A DNA stretch of 46,358 bases from an uncultured Butyricicoccus sp. (GCA_900547195.1 URFQ01000010.1:1-46358), one strand, 5' to 3'. Shown: positions 6,623-15,035, counted from the stretch's first letter. Notes: generated by a model from the letters alone, not told the origin. Translations and numbers: made by a program.

Positions 6623-7504
6623 TCAAACTTTCTCGCTTACACGCTTGCCCAGCAGGCCGTCCGGCTTGACGAGCAGCACGACAATCAGCACGCCGAACAC
6701 AATCGCGTCCGAAAGCTGGGTGGAAATATACGCCTTGCTGAAAATCTCGATGACGCCCAGCAGGATACCGCCCAGCATGGCGCCCGGGATCGAGCCGATG
6801 CCGCCAAACACGGCTGCCGTAAACGCCTTGATGCCAGGCATGGAGCCGGTGGTCGGCATCAGGGTCGGGTACGCGGAGCACAGCAGCACGCCCGCGATCG
6901 CCGCAAGGCCCGAGCCGATGGCAAACGTCACCGAAATGGTGGTGTTGACGTTGATGCCCATGAGCTGCGCCGCGCCCTTGTCCTCGGATACCGCGCGCAT
7001 CGCGGTGCCCATCTTGGTGTGGCCGGTGAACAGGGTCAGCGCCACCATGATGACCACGCACACCAGAACGGTTACAATCGTGACCGGTGAAATGCTGAGC
7101 GCGCCGTCAAACAGCTTGACCGAATCGCCGCCCACGACCGAGGCAAAAGTCTTGGGGTTGGACGACCAGATCAGCAGCGCCGCGTTTTGTAAAAAATAGG
7201 ACACGCCGATGGCGGTGATGAGCACGGCGAGCGCGGGCGCCTGCCGCAGCGGCTTGTACGCCAGCCGCTCAATGGCCATGCCCAGCACGGTGCACACGGC
7301 AATGGCCATCAGCACGGACACCAGCGGGCTGGCGCCCATATAGCTGGTCGCGCAAAAGGATATGTATGCGCCCACCATGATGACGTCGCCGTGGGCAAAG
7401 TTCAGCATTTTTGCAATGCCATAGACCATGGTGTAGCCGAGCGCGATGATTGCATACACGCTGCCCAGGCTGATCCCGCTGATCAGATAGGATAGAAAGG
7501 TCAT
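6623..7504 (-). CDS. livH: Branched-chain amino-acid ABC permease LivH
   Basis: The LivH permease has 293 residues from the preferred ATG at 7504, which has GAGGTG seven bases upstream. An alternative ATG at 7522 has no recognisable site. The protein opens with the LivH hallmark SGISLGSVYAIIALGYTMVYG followed by LNFAHGDVIMVGAY. Later segments include GAAQLMGINVNTTISVTFAI and the FGGIGSIPGAMLGG coupling motif. About eight membrane helices are evident. It sits between the binding protein and livM, separated from livJ by a hairpin-rich spacer. Confidence 0.95.
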   Translation of the reverse strand: MTFLSYLISGISLGSVYAIIALGYTMVYGIAKMLNFAHGDVIMVGAYISFCATSYMGASPLVSVLMAIAVCTVLGMAIERLAYKPLRQAPALAVLITAIGVSYFLQNAALLIWSSNPKTFASVVGGDSVKLFDGALSISPVTIVTVLVCVVIMVALTLFTGHTKMGTAMRAVSEDKGAAQLMGINVNTTISVTFAIGSGLAAIAGVLLCSAYPTLMPTTGSMPGIKAFTAAVFGGIGSIPGAMLGGILLGVIEIFSKAYISTQLSDAIVFGVLIVVLLVKPDGLLGKRVSEKV

Positions 7505-7538
7505 GCGATACACCTCATTCATTCTTGTTGCCTATGAT

Positions 7539-7624
7539 GTGGGGCGGAGGCTCCGCCCGCGGCAGGGCCGTCGCCCCGCACCATAGGGAAAGGGCAAAGG
7601 AGGGCGCCCAAACACGCCCTCCTT
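7539..7624 (-). promoter_or_regulatory. Intercistronic hairpins between livJ and livH
   Basis: Two inverted repeats lie in the livJ-livH gap. AAGGAGGGCG (7597-7606) pairs with CGCCCTCCTT (7615-7624), and a GC-rich repeat spans about 7539-7581 (GTGGGGCG against CGCCCCGC). On the minus strand the first has only a short T run. Such stems commonly stabilise or partly terminate the message after the highly needed binding protein. Confidence 0.5.
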
Positions 7625-7646
7625 CCCATTCACTTCTCTGTTCCTG

Positions 7647-8846
7647 TTACATGCCGACGTAAGCGCCGTTCTGGATGACCATGCCCTTCGGGCTCTTGGA
7701 AACCGCGCCGGTGCTGTCCCAAGTGATGCCTTCGCCGTCGCCGGTCAGGCCCTCGAAGGTGATGGTCGGGAAGGTTTCAATCAGCTTGTCGCACAGCTCC
7801 TCGCCGCTCATGTCCGGGGTGCAGCCCGCGGCCTCGAGCGCCTGCTTGTAGGCATAGACGCAGTCGTATGCGTCCGCCGCAAACTGGTTCGGGGTCTCGC
7901 CGAACTGCGCCTTATACTTCTCAACAAACGCCTTGGTCTTTTCGTCGGTTGCGTCCGCGTTGAACGGGGTCAGCAGCATGACACCCTCGGCGAGCGTGGT
8001 ATCGAAGCCCTCCAGCGTCAGGATGCCGTCCATACCGTCCACGCCGAAGAACTTGGGCGCATAGCCCATATCCTTGGCCTGCTTGAGGATCAGGGACGCG
8101 GGCTGGTAGTACATGGGCAGGAACAGGAGGTCTGCGCCCGCCTTCTTCGCTTCGCCCAGCTGCACCGAGAAATCATTTGCCGAAGCGTCGGTGAAGGTGG
8201 TTGCAGAGACGATCTCAAGCCCCTTGTTCGCGGCCTCCGCCTTAAATTTGTCGTAAATGCCCTGCGAATACGGATCGTCATTTTTATAAATGACCGCAAC
8301 CTTGGCGGCCAGGTTCTGATCCGCAATATACCGCGCGGAAGCAAGGCCTTGGTTCGGATCCGAGAAGCACATCTGATAAACGTTGTCCTTCCCCTCGATG
8401 ACCGACGGGCCGGAAGCGGACGGGGTCAGCGCAAAGATACGGTCGGCGTAGTTCTCCGCCGAAGTGGCCTCGCCCGGCTTGGTGGTAACCGAACCCAGCG
8501 AGATCTGCATGCCCCAGTCCTTCAGGGCATTGTATGCGTTGACCGCTTTCTCCGCGTCGTGCTCGTCGTCCTCATACTTGAGTTCAAACTGGATCGCGCC
8601 GCCCTCGGCGTTGATCTCATCCACCGCGATCTGCGCGCCGTTCTTCGCCGCGTTGCCGTAAATCGCCGCGCCGCCGGTCAGCGGGCCGGTGCCGCCGAGC
8701 TTAAATGCCGCGCCGGACGCAGTGTTTTCCGCGCCGCCGGCGCTGCCGTTATTTGCCGCATTGCCGTCCCCGCCATTGCTGCCGCAGCCGGCCAGCATGG
8801 CAGTGCACATGGCCGCCGCAAGAAGCAAGCTGAATGCCTTTTTCAT
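7647..8846 (-). CDS. livJ: Branched-chain amino-acid ABC transporter substrate-binding lipoprotein
   Basis: This type I periplasmic-binding-fold protein of 399 residues would catch the amino acid outside the membrane. Residues 1-25 form a lipoprotein signal ending in MLAGCGSNGG, with the lipidated Cys near 21, followed by a Gly/Asn/Ala linker. The mature domain shows FKLGGTGPLTGGAAIYGNAA, the LivJ/LivK opening. Then come KVAVIYKNDDPYSQGIYDKF and a C-terminal AADAYDCVYAYKQALE helix. The start has a GGGAGGAA site. It is the first gene of the liv operon, with a promoter about 80-110 bases upstream. Confidence 0.94.
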   Translation of the reverse strand: MKKAFSLLLAAAMCTAMLAGCGSNGGDGNAANNGSAGGAENTASGAAFKLGGTGPLTGGAAIYGNAAKNGAQIAVDEINAEGGAIQFELKYEDDEHDAEKAVNAYNALKDWGMQISLGSVTTKPGEATSAENYADRIFALTPSASGPSVIEGKDNVYQMCFSDPNQGLASARYIADQNLAAKVAVIYKNDDPYSQGIYDKFKAEAANKGLEIVSATTFTDASANDFSVQLGEAKKAGADLLFLPMYYQPASLILKQAKDMGYAPKFFGVDGMDGILTLEGFDTTLAEGVMLLTPFNADATDEKTKAFVEKYKAQFGETPNQFAADAYDCVYAYKQALEAAGCTPDMSGEELCDKLIETFPTITFEGLTGDGEGITWDSTGAVSKSPKGMVIQNGAYVGM

Positions 8847-8926
8847 GTGGATTTCCTCCCTAATTTTTGGTGCCGATTACTGTCTACGCCAGGGATACAC
8901 CTGTCCGCGTTCTGTAATCTGCTAGT

Positions 8927-8956
8927 ATTATACACCCACTGCCGGAAAATGTGTAA
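8927..8956 (-). promoter_or_regulatory. Promoter of the liv operon
   Basis: On the minus strand TTACAC (8956-8951) and TATAAT (8932-8927) are 18 bases apart, with TG just before the -10 box, upstream of livJ. Confidence 0.55.
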
Positions 8957-9179
8957 TGTTTTTTGTGCTTTCCAGACATTTTGGCATTATCACAATTCTT
9001 TTTTTCAAAATACCCGCACATTTCGTCACTCTGCCCGAACCCAAAGCACAAAATGCACGAGGATCTGCACACCAACGCGGTTTTTGCCTTTCCAAACCAT
9101 CTCGCCTTTGCCAGCGAAAATGTCCCTTTGGCAGCTTCCCGATTTCCGCGTCCGCCTTTCTGTGCCCCGCATGCGCACA

Positions 9180-9213
9180 AAAGCCGGGCCTCCCTGTGGG
9201 AAAACCCGGCTTT
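9180..9213 (-). terminator. Terminator of the URO-D-like gene
   Basis: On the minus strand, AAAGCCGGG pairs with CCCGGCTTT (9213-9205 with 9188-9180), followed by a short T run, 12 bases after the stop codon. Confidence 0.65.
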
Positions 9214-9225
9214 ACAAATCAGCGT

Positions 9226-10455
9226 TTATGCCTGCCAGAGCCGATCGATGGATTCGCGCATGATCTGCACGGCGCGCTGAACCTTGGAGATGTCGTTGTG
9301 GATGGTATATACGTCGCGGACTGTCATTTCCAGCTTGCAGCCCGCCGCGCAGCGCAGCGTGTGTTCGATATGCCCGCGCCATGCATCCTCATCCAGCGTC
9401 TCGCCCACGCCGAGGAAATTCGGGCTTGGCTTGCGCTGATAGATGGTCTTCGTGCCGCGCAGGAATTCGCCCATCTTTTCCTCGTTTGCCCATGCGGAAA
9501 CGGACGCCTTGCGCAGGTTCGGGAACTGGCCGACCAAATCCCAGACCGGGTCAAGCGGCTCGCAGCAGCCATAGGACAGCAGGCCGAAGGTCTGCCCAAG
9601 GCGCCAGTAAGCCGGCCATACGATTTCTTCAAACATATCGTGGGACACGCCGACGGTCTCCTGCGAGTCCATGAAGCCCCAAACCTGGCCCACCGTGACC
9701 GGGCCCTTGTCCGGCAGCTCGCCGGTGAAGCTCAGCGACCCCTGATTGGTCTCTTCAAAACCGGTGGTCGGCATCAGATAGCCGTCCCTTTCCAGCATTT
9801 TATGGTGCGCGATGTAGCCGTCCGCAATCAGGTCAATCATTTTTTTCAGCTCTTCCGGATAATCGTACAGCGCGTACAACATGTTCTCAAGGCCCATAAT
9901 ATGCACGACATCCTGCGTCAGCGGGCAGAACAGGGATTTCATCACCCGTTTTACCGGCATGATATCGCCGATCAGCTCGGTTGCGGTATCGAAATGCTCC
10001 TGGAATTCATCGTCCTTCATCTGAAACTCGGAATTTTTGATTTTGTCAAATTCCTCGCCGAGATCCTCGATCAGGTGATCGAACTGATGGCCGAGGCCGC
10101 CGTCCGCCGCCTGATGGGTGTGGATCTGGAAGCCCAGCGGATTGTATTTGCGGTCTACCCAGATGCCGAGATAATCGGGCACAACCTTGTCATCGTCGAA
10201 CTCGGTCAGGTTGATCATACTGTGGCGCAGGCGGCCTTCGATCCAGCGCGCTACCGGATCCTCACACAGCATGCGCGGGACAATGGTTTCTTTCACAAAA
10301 TTGTCCACCTCAATGTGGATCACCGGGCGCTCGCCTTTCAGCGCATTGTGGCGCTTCCACAGCGCGATACGCTCCTGGTTTTTCGCGCTGTTCGCAACTT
10401 CCAGCTGCTTTTTCGCCAGGTCGCGGATAACTTCCCGTTCTTTCCTCGTGATCAT
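9226..10455 (-). CDS. Uroporphyrinogen decarboxylase-like (URO-D fold) protein
   Basis: This 409-residue soluble protein resembles the URO-D superfamily members of anaerobes rather than HemE. It has an RPVIHIEVDNFVKETIVPRML segment, a long central helix region, and PTTGFEETNQGSLSF and SYGCCEPLDPVWDLVGQFP, matching the family's GCCG-like ligand loop. The C-terminal part has SPNFLGVGETLDEDAWRGHI. Family members include methyltransferases of the MtaA/CmuA type acting on corrinoid or thiol cofactors, and enzymes of unknown reaction. No heme genes and no corrinoid protein lie nearby. The start has AAAGGAGAG before ATG. An AraC regulator lies 235 bases upstream on the same strand. The exact function is unknown. 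Confidence 0.78.
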   Translation of the reverse strand: MITRKEREVIRDLAKKQLEVANSAKNQERIALWKRHNALKGERPVIHIEVDNFVKETIVPRMLCEDPVARWIEGRLRHSMINLTEFDDDKVVPDYLGIWVDRKYNPLGFQIHTHQAADGGLGHQFDHLIEDLGEEFDKIKNSEFQMKDDEFQEHFDTATELIGDIMPVKRVMKSLFCPLTQDVVHIMGLENMLYALYDYPEELKKMIDLIADGYIAHHKMLERDGYLMPTTGFEETNQGSLSFTGELPDKGPVTVGQVWGFMDSQETVGVSHDMFEEIVWPAYWRLGQTFGLLSYGCCEPLDPVWDLVGQFPNLRKASVSAWANEEKMGEFLRGTKTIYQRKPSPNFLGVGETLDEDAWRGHIEHTLRCAAGCKLEMTVRDVYTIHNDISKVQRAVQIMRESIDRLWQA

Positions 10456-10494
10456 GGTTGTTCTCTCCTTTGGTAAAGTGAATTCCTATCCCGA

Positions 10495-10560
10495 ACGGGC
10501 GGATCACCCGTTTTTTGGATTTTTGCCGGCCAGTCTGGAGGCATATCAGACCGGCCGCCT
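10495..10560 (-). promoter_or_regulatory. Leader hairpins upstream of the URO-D-like gene
   Basis: Two inverted repeats lie in the 5' region. ACGGG (10495-10499) pairs with CCCGT (10507-10511). A larger one has GGCC-GTCTG and CAGAC-GGCC arms at about 10528-10556. They could be terminators for plus-strand readthrough, leader structure or operator sites. Confidence 0.35.
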
Positions 10561-10690
10561 CAAAAGAAAAGATTCAAGGTGCTTTTGGAATGCATCTTCA
10601 TTTTACCGCCGCTTTGCGCGCAAAACCATCTGAATTCTTGCGCATCAGTTTTTTTAATTTGCTCAAAAGGAAAACCGGGGAAGGGCAGGA

Positions 10691-11539
10691 TTAAAGCGGG
10701 AATTCACGGAACGCCTTGGGAGAAAGCCCGGCTTTTGTCGTGAAGGCGGAAGAAAACGTGGATGCGTTTACATAGCCCACCTGCTGGGCGATGACTTTTA
10801 CAGGCAGTTCGGTGGTTTTGAGCAGGTGTTTGGCTTTATTGATGCGTGCAAGCAGCAGGTACTCATACGGCGAATAGCCATAATGCTTTTTAAACAGACG
10901 GGAAAAATGGTACTGGCTCATGTTGACCTCGCCCGCAATGTCGGGCAACGTGATTGGCTTGCCCAGGTTGTGCTCAATGAAATGCAGGGCGGATTCGAGC
11001 GCAGAAATGGCCTTGCCATCCTCTTCGGCGGCCGCGCTGCCATCCACCAGATGCATCAGCATGGCATAGATCTGTCCGGATTTCTCGGCTTCATTCAAAA
11101 GCTGGCCGGTCTGATAGCTGCAAAATAGGCGGTCGAGCTGGGAGCGGATTTCCCCGGAGCGGCGGTGGCTGAACACAAAGCCGCCGTACATTTTTACGAT
11201 ATGCTTATAAAATTTGGCTGTGTTCCCGCCGTCCAGGTGCACCCACAGGAATTCTGTATTGCCAATGGTGTGGTATTCGTGCGGTACATGGCAGTTGAGA
11301 AACCCCACCTTGCCCTTGTCCGCAATCATGGTGCGCCCTTCGCTCGTCACGGACAGGCGGCCGTTCAAAATATAGAACACCATATAATTATGGTAATCCG
11401 CCCGCTCGATCTGGTAGCCATACTCCGTGAAAAAACGTCCACAGGATGTAATATAATACAGCATGTCTTTTGCGACGTCGGACGGGGTATCGACAAACAT
11501 TTCCGAACCCGAACAAATCCCGGGGTCATCACAACGCAT
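10691..11539 (-). CDS. AraC-family transcriptional regulator
   Basis: This 282-residue regulator has an N-terminal sugar-sensing cupin-like domain (residues about 1-160) and a C-terminal AraC double helix-turn-helix. The HTH part runs from ALHFIEHNLGKPITLPDIAG through MSQYHFSRLFKKHYGYSPYEY to VKVIAQQVGYVNASTFSSAF and KAFREFPL. The ATG at 11539 is preferred because AGGAGGC lies eight bases upstream; the longer frame to 11605 has no such site. It is homologous along its length to the AraC protein at 14106-14930. It lies between the URO-D gene and the IolE-like gene, and its upstream region carries three copies of a repeat likely to be its operator. Confidence 0.88.
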   Translation of the reverse strand: MRCDDPGICSGSEMFVDTPSDVAKDMLYYITSCGRFFTEYGYQIERADYHNYMVFYILNGRLSVTSEGRTMIADKGKVGFLNCHVPHEYHTIGNTEFLWVHLDGGNTAKFYKHIVKMYGGFVFSHRRSGEIRSQLDRLFCSYQTGQLLNEAEKSGQIYAMLMHLVDGSAAAEEDGKAISALESALHFIEHNLGKPITLPDIAGEVNMSQYHFSRLFKKHYGYSPYEYLLLARINKAKHLLKTTELPVKVIAQQVGYVNASTFSSAFTTKAGLSPKAFREFPL

Positions 11540-11621
11540 AACATCCGCCTCCTGCAAAAAATCCTGTCTTTCGGAAGCCGGAACATATCCCAGCCCCTTC
11601 CACAATAAAAAAGATGATATT

Positions 11622-11746
11622 ATTATACCATGGCGGCAGGCAAAATTCCGGAAAATCTTGCTTTAGCGCCGCTATGGTATAATCATGAAATAAGCGTATA
11701 ATGGCCGTTTGCGGTCATTATACCATGGCGGCAGGCAAAATTCCGG
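11622..11746. repeat. 30-bp direct repeat plus inverted partial copy in the AraC promoter region
   Basis: An identical 30-base sequence occurs at 11622-11651 and 11717-11746 (it begins ATTATACCATGGCGG and ends AAAATTCCGG), 95 bases apart. A third copy of the first 15 bases, inverted and with one change, is at 11669-11683. Each copy contains TATAAT: on the minus strand for the direct copies and on the plus strand for the inverted one. These look like promoter/operator units for the AraC gene at 10691-11539. Confidence 0.8.
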
Positions 11747-11773
11747 CAAAACCTCCGTTTTCGAAAAGCAAAA

Positions 11774-11793
11774 GGCCCGGCAGTTGCCGGGCC
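11774..11793 (-). terminator. Terminator of the oxidoreductase/IolE-like operon
   Basis: On the minus strand GGCCCGGCA and TGCCGGGCC arms form a hairpin followed by TTTTGCTTTT, located 26 bases after the IolE-like stop codon. Confidence 0.8.
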
Positions 11794-11819
11794 GCAGAGT
11801 ACGGGGGATTGGAATCAAA

Positions 11820-12698
11820 TTAAAAGCCAGATTTGGCAAGGTTCTCCCGGCCGCGCTGCGCAATAGGCAGCGGCACATCGAACGACTTCACCGGGAACAA
11901 GTCCTGTTCGACGACCACCCAGCCATCGTAACCGTTTTCTTCCAGCGCTTGGTGCATCTCGGCAAAATCGATGCTGCCTTTGCCCGGCTCAACCATGATA
12001 TCCTCGGTGACCGCCTTGGCAAATGACCACCTGTTTGCATCCATTTTGGCCTTGACTGCAAGATCACAGTCCTTGAGGTGAATGTAGGGGATTCGGTCCG
12101 CGTGCTTCCGGTAGAAGGACACCGGCTCGCCGCCGCCATAAACATGGTGGCCGGTATCGAAGCAAAGCATCACGTCCGTATCGTCCAGCAGGCGCTCAAT
12201 CTGCGCCTCCGTCTGTACGTGGCAATCCACGTGCGGATGAAAGACGCCGACAAGGCCATGGGACGCGACGCGGTCAGCCGCGCGCTGCACGTTTTTGCAG
12301 TAAGTCGCCCACTGTGCGTCAGTCAGGTTGGGGTCGCACACCGGTTCGCCGGTTTCAAGGTCGGTGTACATGGCGGGCAGAAGAACGATGTACTTCGCTT
12401 CGTCAAAATCCTTCAGCAGCACCGCGATGTCGTCAATGGTCTGGCACATGGCGTCAATCGAGGCGCCGTCGAGGAAATCGCCGCCGACCGTACCCGCCAC
12501 GAGGGACAGCCCGCGCGCGCCCAGCGCGTTCTTCAGTATGGGATTCTTGTTCGGAAAATAGCCCCACGGGCCAAGCTCCACGCCGTCATAGCCTGCGACC
12601 TTCATCTCATCCATGCAGCGATACCACGGGGTCTGCTTTTCGTGCTCCGGGAACCAAACGCCCCAGGAATCCGGCGCAATACCTACTTTGATTGCCAT
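11820..12698 (-). CDS. IolE-like sugar isomerase/dehydratase (xylose-isomerase-type TIM barrel)
   Basis: This 292-residue TIM-barrel protein belongs to the AP-endonuclease-2/xylose-isomerase-like superfamily. It opens with GIAPDSWGVWFPEHEKQTPW, the block seen in inosose-dehydratase (IolE)-like proteins. Probable metal ligands are visible: Glu in YDGVELGPWG, Asp-His in MLCFDTGHH, His in PYIHLKDCD, and Glu in GWVVVEQD. Such enzymes isomerise, epimerise or dehydrate keto-sugars or keto-inositols in the cytoplasm. The start has AAAGGAGGAC upstream. It lies 14 bases after the Gfo/Idh/MocA oxidoreductase, which would make the keto intermediate. The substrate is unknown. Confidence 0.85.
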   Translation of the reverse strand: MAIKVGIAPDSWGVWFPEHEKQTPWYRCMDEMKVAGYDGVELGPWGYFPNKNPILKNALGARGLSLVAGTVGGDFLDGASIDAMCQTIDDIAVLLKDFDEAKYIVLLPAMYTDLETGEPVCDPNLTDAQWATYCKNVQRAADRVASHGLVGVFHPHVDCHVQTEAQIERLLDDTDVMLCFDTGHHVYGGGEPVSFYRKHADRIPYIHLKDCDLAVKAKMDANRWSFAKAVTEDIMVEPGKGSIDFAEMHQALEENGYDGWVVVEQDLFPVKSFDVPLPIAQRGRENLAKSGF

Positions 12699-12712
12699 TT
12701 CTGTGTCCTCCT

Positions 12713-13840
12713 TTACTTGACGTCAACCCACATATGGGTTTTCGCGGATTCCAGAACCGCCGCGACCGTGCGGTCGATCTTATAGCCGAACGCAAAGTTG
12801 CAGGCATACGGGGTGCCCTGTGTGATGGCGGAGAACAGCTCATGGACCTCGAGGATCTTCATGTCGTTGTAGGCGATGGAAATACCGCCCGCCGGCTGAA
12901 AGGCCGAGTAACCCTTCATTTTCGGGTTGAGCAGCACGGTGCGGAAGCCGCGGTCGCGCTCGTTGTCGCTCTGGAAGTAAACCTGTACCTCGCCCATGCG
13001 CTCGAGGTCGTAACGGACCGAGCCCTTGGTGCCCTGGATTTCATAAGCCAGATAATTCTTGCGGCCGGTCGCCACACGGGAGCAGGCAATGGTTCCCACT
13101 GCGCCGTTCGCGTACTCGGCCAGGAACGTCATGATGTCCTCGTTTTCCACGTCCACCATTTCGGTGGAACCTGCGGCCTTCGGGCGCTTCGGGAATACGG
13201 TGGTGCTCATGGCGTTCACCTTGCTGATGTCGCCCATGATGAACTGCGAGATGGACAGCAGATGGGAACCGAGATCGCCCAGTGCGCCGCAACCCGCCAG
13301 CCTGTTGATGTGACGCCAGGTGATCGGCAGCTGCTCGTCGAGCAGCTGATCCTGATCGTAAGTGCCGGTGAAGCGCATGATCTGGCCAAGCGCACCGGAC
13401 TGCACCAGCTCGCGCACATAAGCATTCGCCGGGTTCATGGTATTATTAAAGCCGACATAATTGACGACGCCCTTTTTTGCAGCCAGTTCCGCCAGCTCCT
13501 TGGACTCTTCGGCGGAGATGGACAGCGGCTTTTCGCAGTAGACGTTCTTCCCGTTCTCAAGCGCGGCCTTGGCAACCGCATAGTGGAATGCGTTCGGGGT
13601 GGCGATGTCAACCAGGTCTACATTGGGGTCGGTCACGACGTCATTCCAGTTGGTGGTAACGCGCTTGAAGCCGATTTTCTTCTGCGCAGCCTTCGCCGCC
13701 TCCTCGTTGGCGTCCGCGACGATCTCAAACGCCGCCACACCGTAATCCGGGCCGAACAGCATCTGTGCATCCGCCAGCGCCGAAGAATGCGCCTTGCCCA
13801 TCCAGCCGGAGCCGACCAAACCGATACGAATTTCCTTCAT
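12713..13840 (-). CDS. Gfo/Idh/MocA-family NAD(P)-dependent oxidoreductase
   Basis: This 375-residue dehydrogenase has an N-terminal Rossmann domain (KEIRIGLVGSGWMGKAHS, GxGxxG at residues 10-15), the EKP motif NVYCEKPLSIS, and a C-terminal GFO_IDH_MocA alpha/beta domain with GDLGSHLLSI carrying the conserved His. The family oxidises sugars, inositols or their derivatives, often at a ring hydroxyl to give a keto sugar. The ATG at 13840 was chosen for its GAGGAGGAAATT site; the extension to 13867 lacks one. It is first in a two-gene operon with the IolE-like enzyme and diverges from an AraC regulator, its probable controller. Confidence 0.9.
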   Translation of the reverse strand: MKEIRIGLVGSGWMGKAHSSALADAQMLFGPDYGVAAFEIVADANEEAAKAAQKKIGFKRVTTNWNDVVTDPNVDLVDIATPNAFHYAVAKAALENGKNVYCEKPLSISAEESKELAELAAKKGVVNYVGFNNTMNPANAYVRELVQSGALGQIMRFTGTYDQDQLLDEQLPITWRHINRLAGCGALGDLGSHLLSISQFIMGDISKVNAMSTTVFPKRPKAAGSTEMVDVENEDIMTFLAEYANGAVGTIACSRVATGRKNYLAYEIQGTKGSVRYDLERMGEVQVYFQSDNERDRGFRTVLLNPKMKGYSAFQPAGGISIAYNDMKILEVHELFSAITQGTPYACNFAFGYKIDRTVAAVLESAKTHMWVDVK

Positions 13841-13947
13841 GGCAATTTCCTCCTCAAGGCATAACATAATTTTTGCATTTTAGCTTTTAAGTTGTTATTT
13901 GCAACTGTTTTTGGTTTTTCAGCAGGTTTTCCTCTGCTGATGATTGA

Positions 13948-13976
13948 ATTATAAAACAAAAACCCAACCATGTCAC
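13948..13976 (-). promoter_or_regulatory. Promoter of the oxidoreductase/IolE-like operon
   Basis: On the minus strand GTGACA (13976-13971) and TATAAT (13953-13948) are 17 bases apart. A CAGCAG/CTGCTG inverted repeat at about 13920-13939 lies just downstream and may be an operator. Confidence 0.65.
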
Positions 13977-14105
13977 TTCACGTAATTTGCATGTTCTATA
14001 CAAAAATTACTTAACTCAAAAGCATTTTCCTTTTTTCTGCGGTTTGCCTGGGGTTTTTTCCGGATTCTGTGCTATAATGGCAGGGACGAGAGAGGAGGGC
14101 CCCCT

Positions 14106-14930
14106 ATGAAAATCATGGACGCGGGTGTGTCTGGTGAATCGTTCATGGACTTCACGATCCCGACCGAATTTGCGAAGCGCGCGCTCTATTATATCCCCCA
14201 ATACGGCCATTTCCTGTGCGACGGCGATTACAACATCTCCCGGCAGACGCTGGACTGGTTTCTCATGATCTACGTCTGCGCCGGGACGCTGCACCTCGAA
14301 AGCCGGGGCGGCAGCGCAGCCGCGCATGCCGATCAGATTGTGCTGCTCGACTGCCGTTTTCCGCACCGCTATTACTGCATAGGTACTACAGATTTCCTGT
14401 GGTTCCATTTCTGCGGCAACAGCAGCGAAGCTTATGCCGAAGCCCTCTATGAGCAGGCCGGGATGGTTTTTCCGGCTGGACGCACCGAAAGCCGGATATT
14501 CCAGCGCATTTTTTCGAGCGCCCAGCTTGTTCCATGCGATGAACACCTCATTTCCTCCAGTATCCACCATCTGCTCGGTTGCCTGGCTTCCCCGAAGCGG
14601 AGCGAAGCCTACTATCAGCCGCTTGCGCCCGCCATCGACCATATCCGGAATCATTTTGACCGGCCGCTCCCGCTGGACGAGCTTTCCGCCCGGTGCAGCA
14701 TGAGCACCTCGCACTTTATCCGCAGCTTCCAAAAACACCTCGGCCGCACGCCGCACGAATACCTGCTCGCCTACCGCCTGCGGCAGTCCAAGCAACTGCT
14801 GCTCACCACTGACCTGACCATGGAACAGATTGCGGAAAAATGCGGTTTCAACAGCGCGTCGCATTTTGCACGCGCTTTCCGTGCCAGCAACAACCTCCGC
14901 CCATCTGAATTCCGCCGCATGCAGTTTTGA
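14106..14930 (+). CDS. AraC-family transcriptional regulator, divergent from the oxidoreductase operon
   Basis: This 274-residue protein has an N-terminal cupin-like effector domain (FLMIYVCAGTLHLES, LDCRFPHRYYCIGTTDFLW) and a C-terminal AraC HTH domain (HIRNHFDRPLPLDELSARC, MSTSHFIRSFQKHLGRTPH, MEQIAEKCGFNSASHFARAF). It resembles the regulator at 10691-11539 throughout. A TATAAT at 14073-14078 lies 27 bases upstream without a clear -35 box, and GAGGAGGG precedes the ATG. Being divergent from the Gfo/Idh and IolE-like genes, it most likely activates them in response to their substrate. Confidence 0.88.
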   Translation: MKIMDAGVSGESFMDFTIPTEFAKRALYYIPQYGHFLCDGDYNISRQTLDWFLMIYVCAGTLHLESRGGSAAAHADQIVLLDCRFPHRYYCIGTTDFLWFHFCGNSSEAYAEALYEQAGMVFPAGRTESRIFQRIFSSAQLVPCDEHLISSSIHHLLGCLASPKRSEAYYQPLAPAIDHIRNHFDRPLPLDELSARCSMSTSHFIRSFQKHLGRTPHEYLLAYRLRQSKQLLLTTDLTMEQIAEKCGFNSASHFARAFRASNNLRPSEFRRMQF

Positions 14931-14951
14931 TCTCCCCGCTAAAAGGAGAAG

Positions 14952-14988
14952 GCCCCCGCTTCCGGAGAAGGAGACCGGAAGCAGGGGC
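14952..14988. terminator. Terminator between the AraC gene and the sugar-binding protein gene
   Basis: The 14-base arms at 14952-14965 and 14975-14988 (cores GCTTCCGG and CCGGAAGC, one mismatch) form a GC-rich hairpin between two converging genes. Confidence 0.65.
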
Positions 14989-15035
14989 TTTCCCTATGTA
15001 TGACCAATCGGATTTGAAGAGACAAAGGAATTGTG

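Larger units (their letters stand above)
8847..9225. other. Intergenic region between livJ and the URO-D gene
   Basis: This stretch holds the livJ promoter and 5' leader, about 190 bases with no recognisable element, and the terminator of the URO-D-like gene. Open frames crossing it have no start signals. Confidence 0.6.

Noticed and set aside
8956..10476. 506-codon open frame on the plus strand
   Set aside because: It is the antisense shadow of the URO-D-like gene in GC-rich DNA and lacks family motifs or a start signal.
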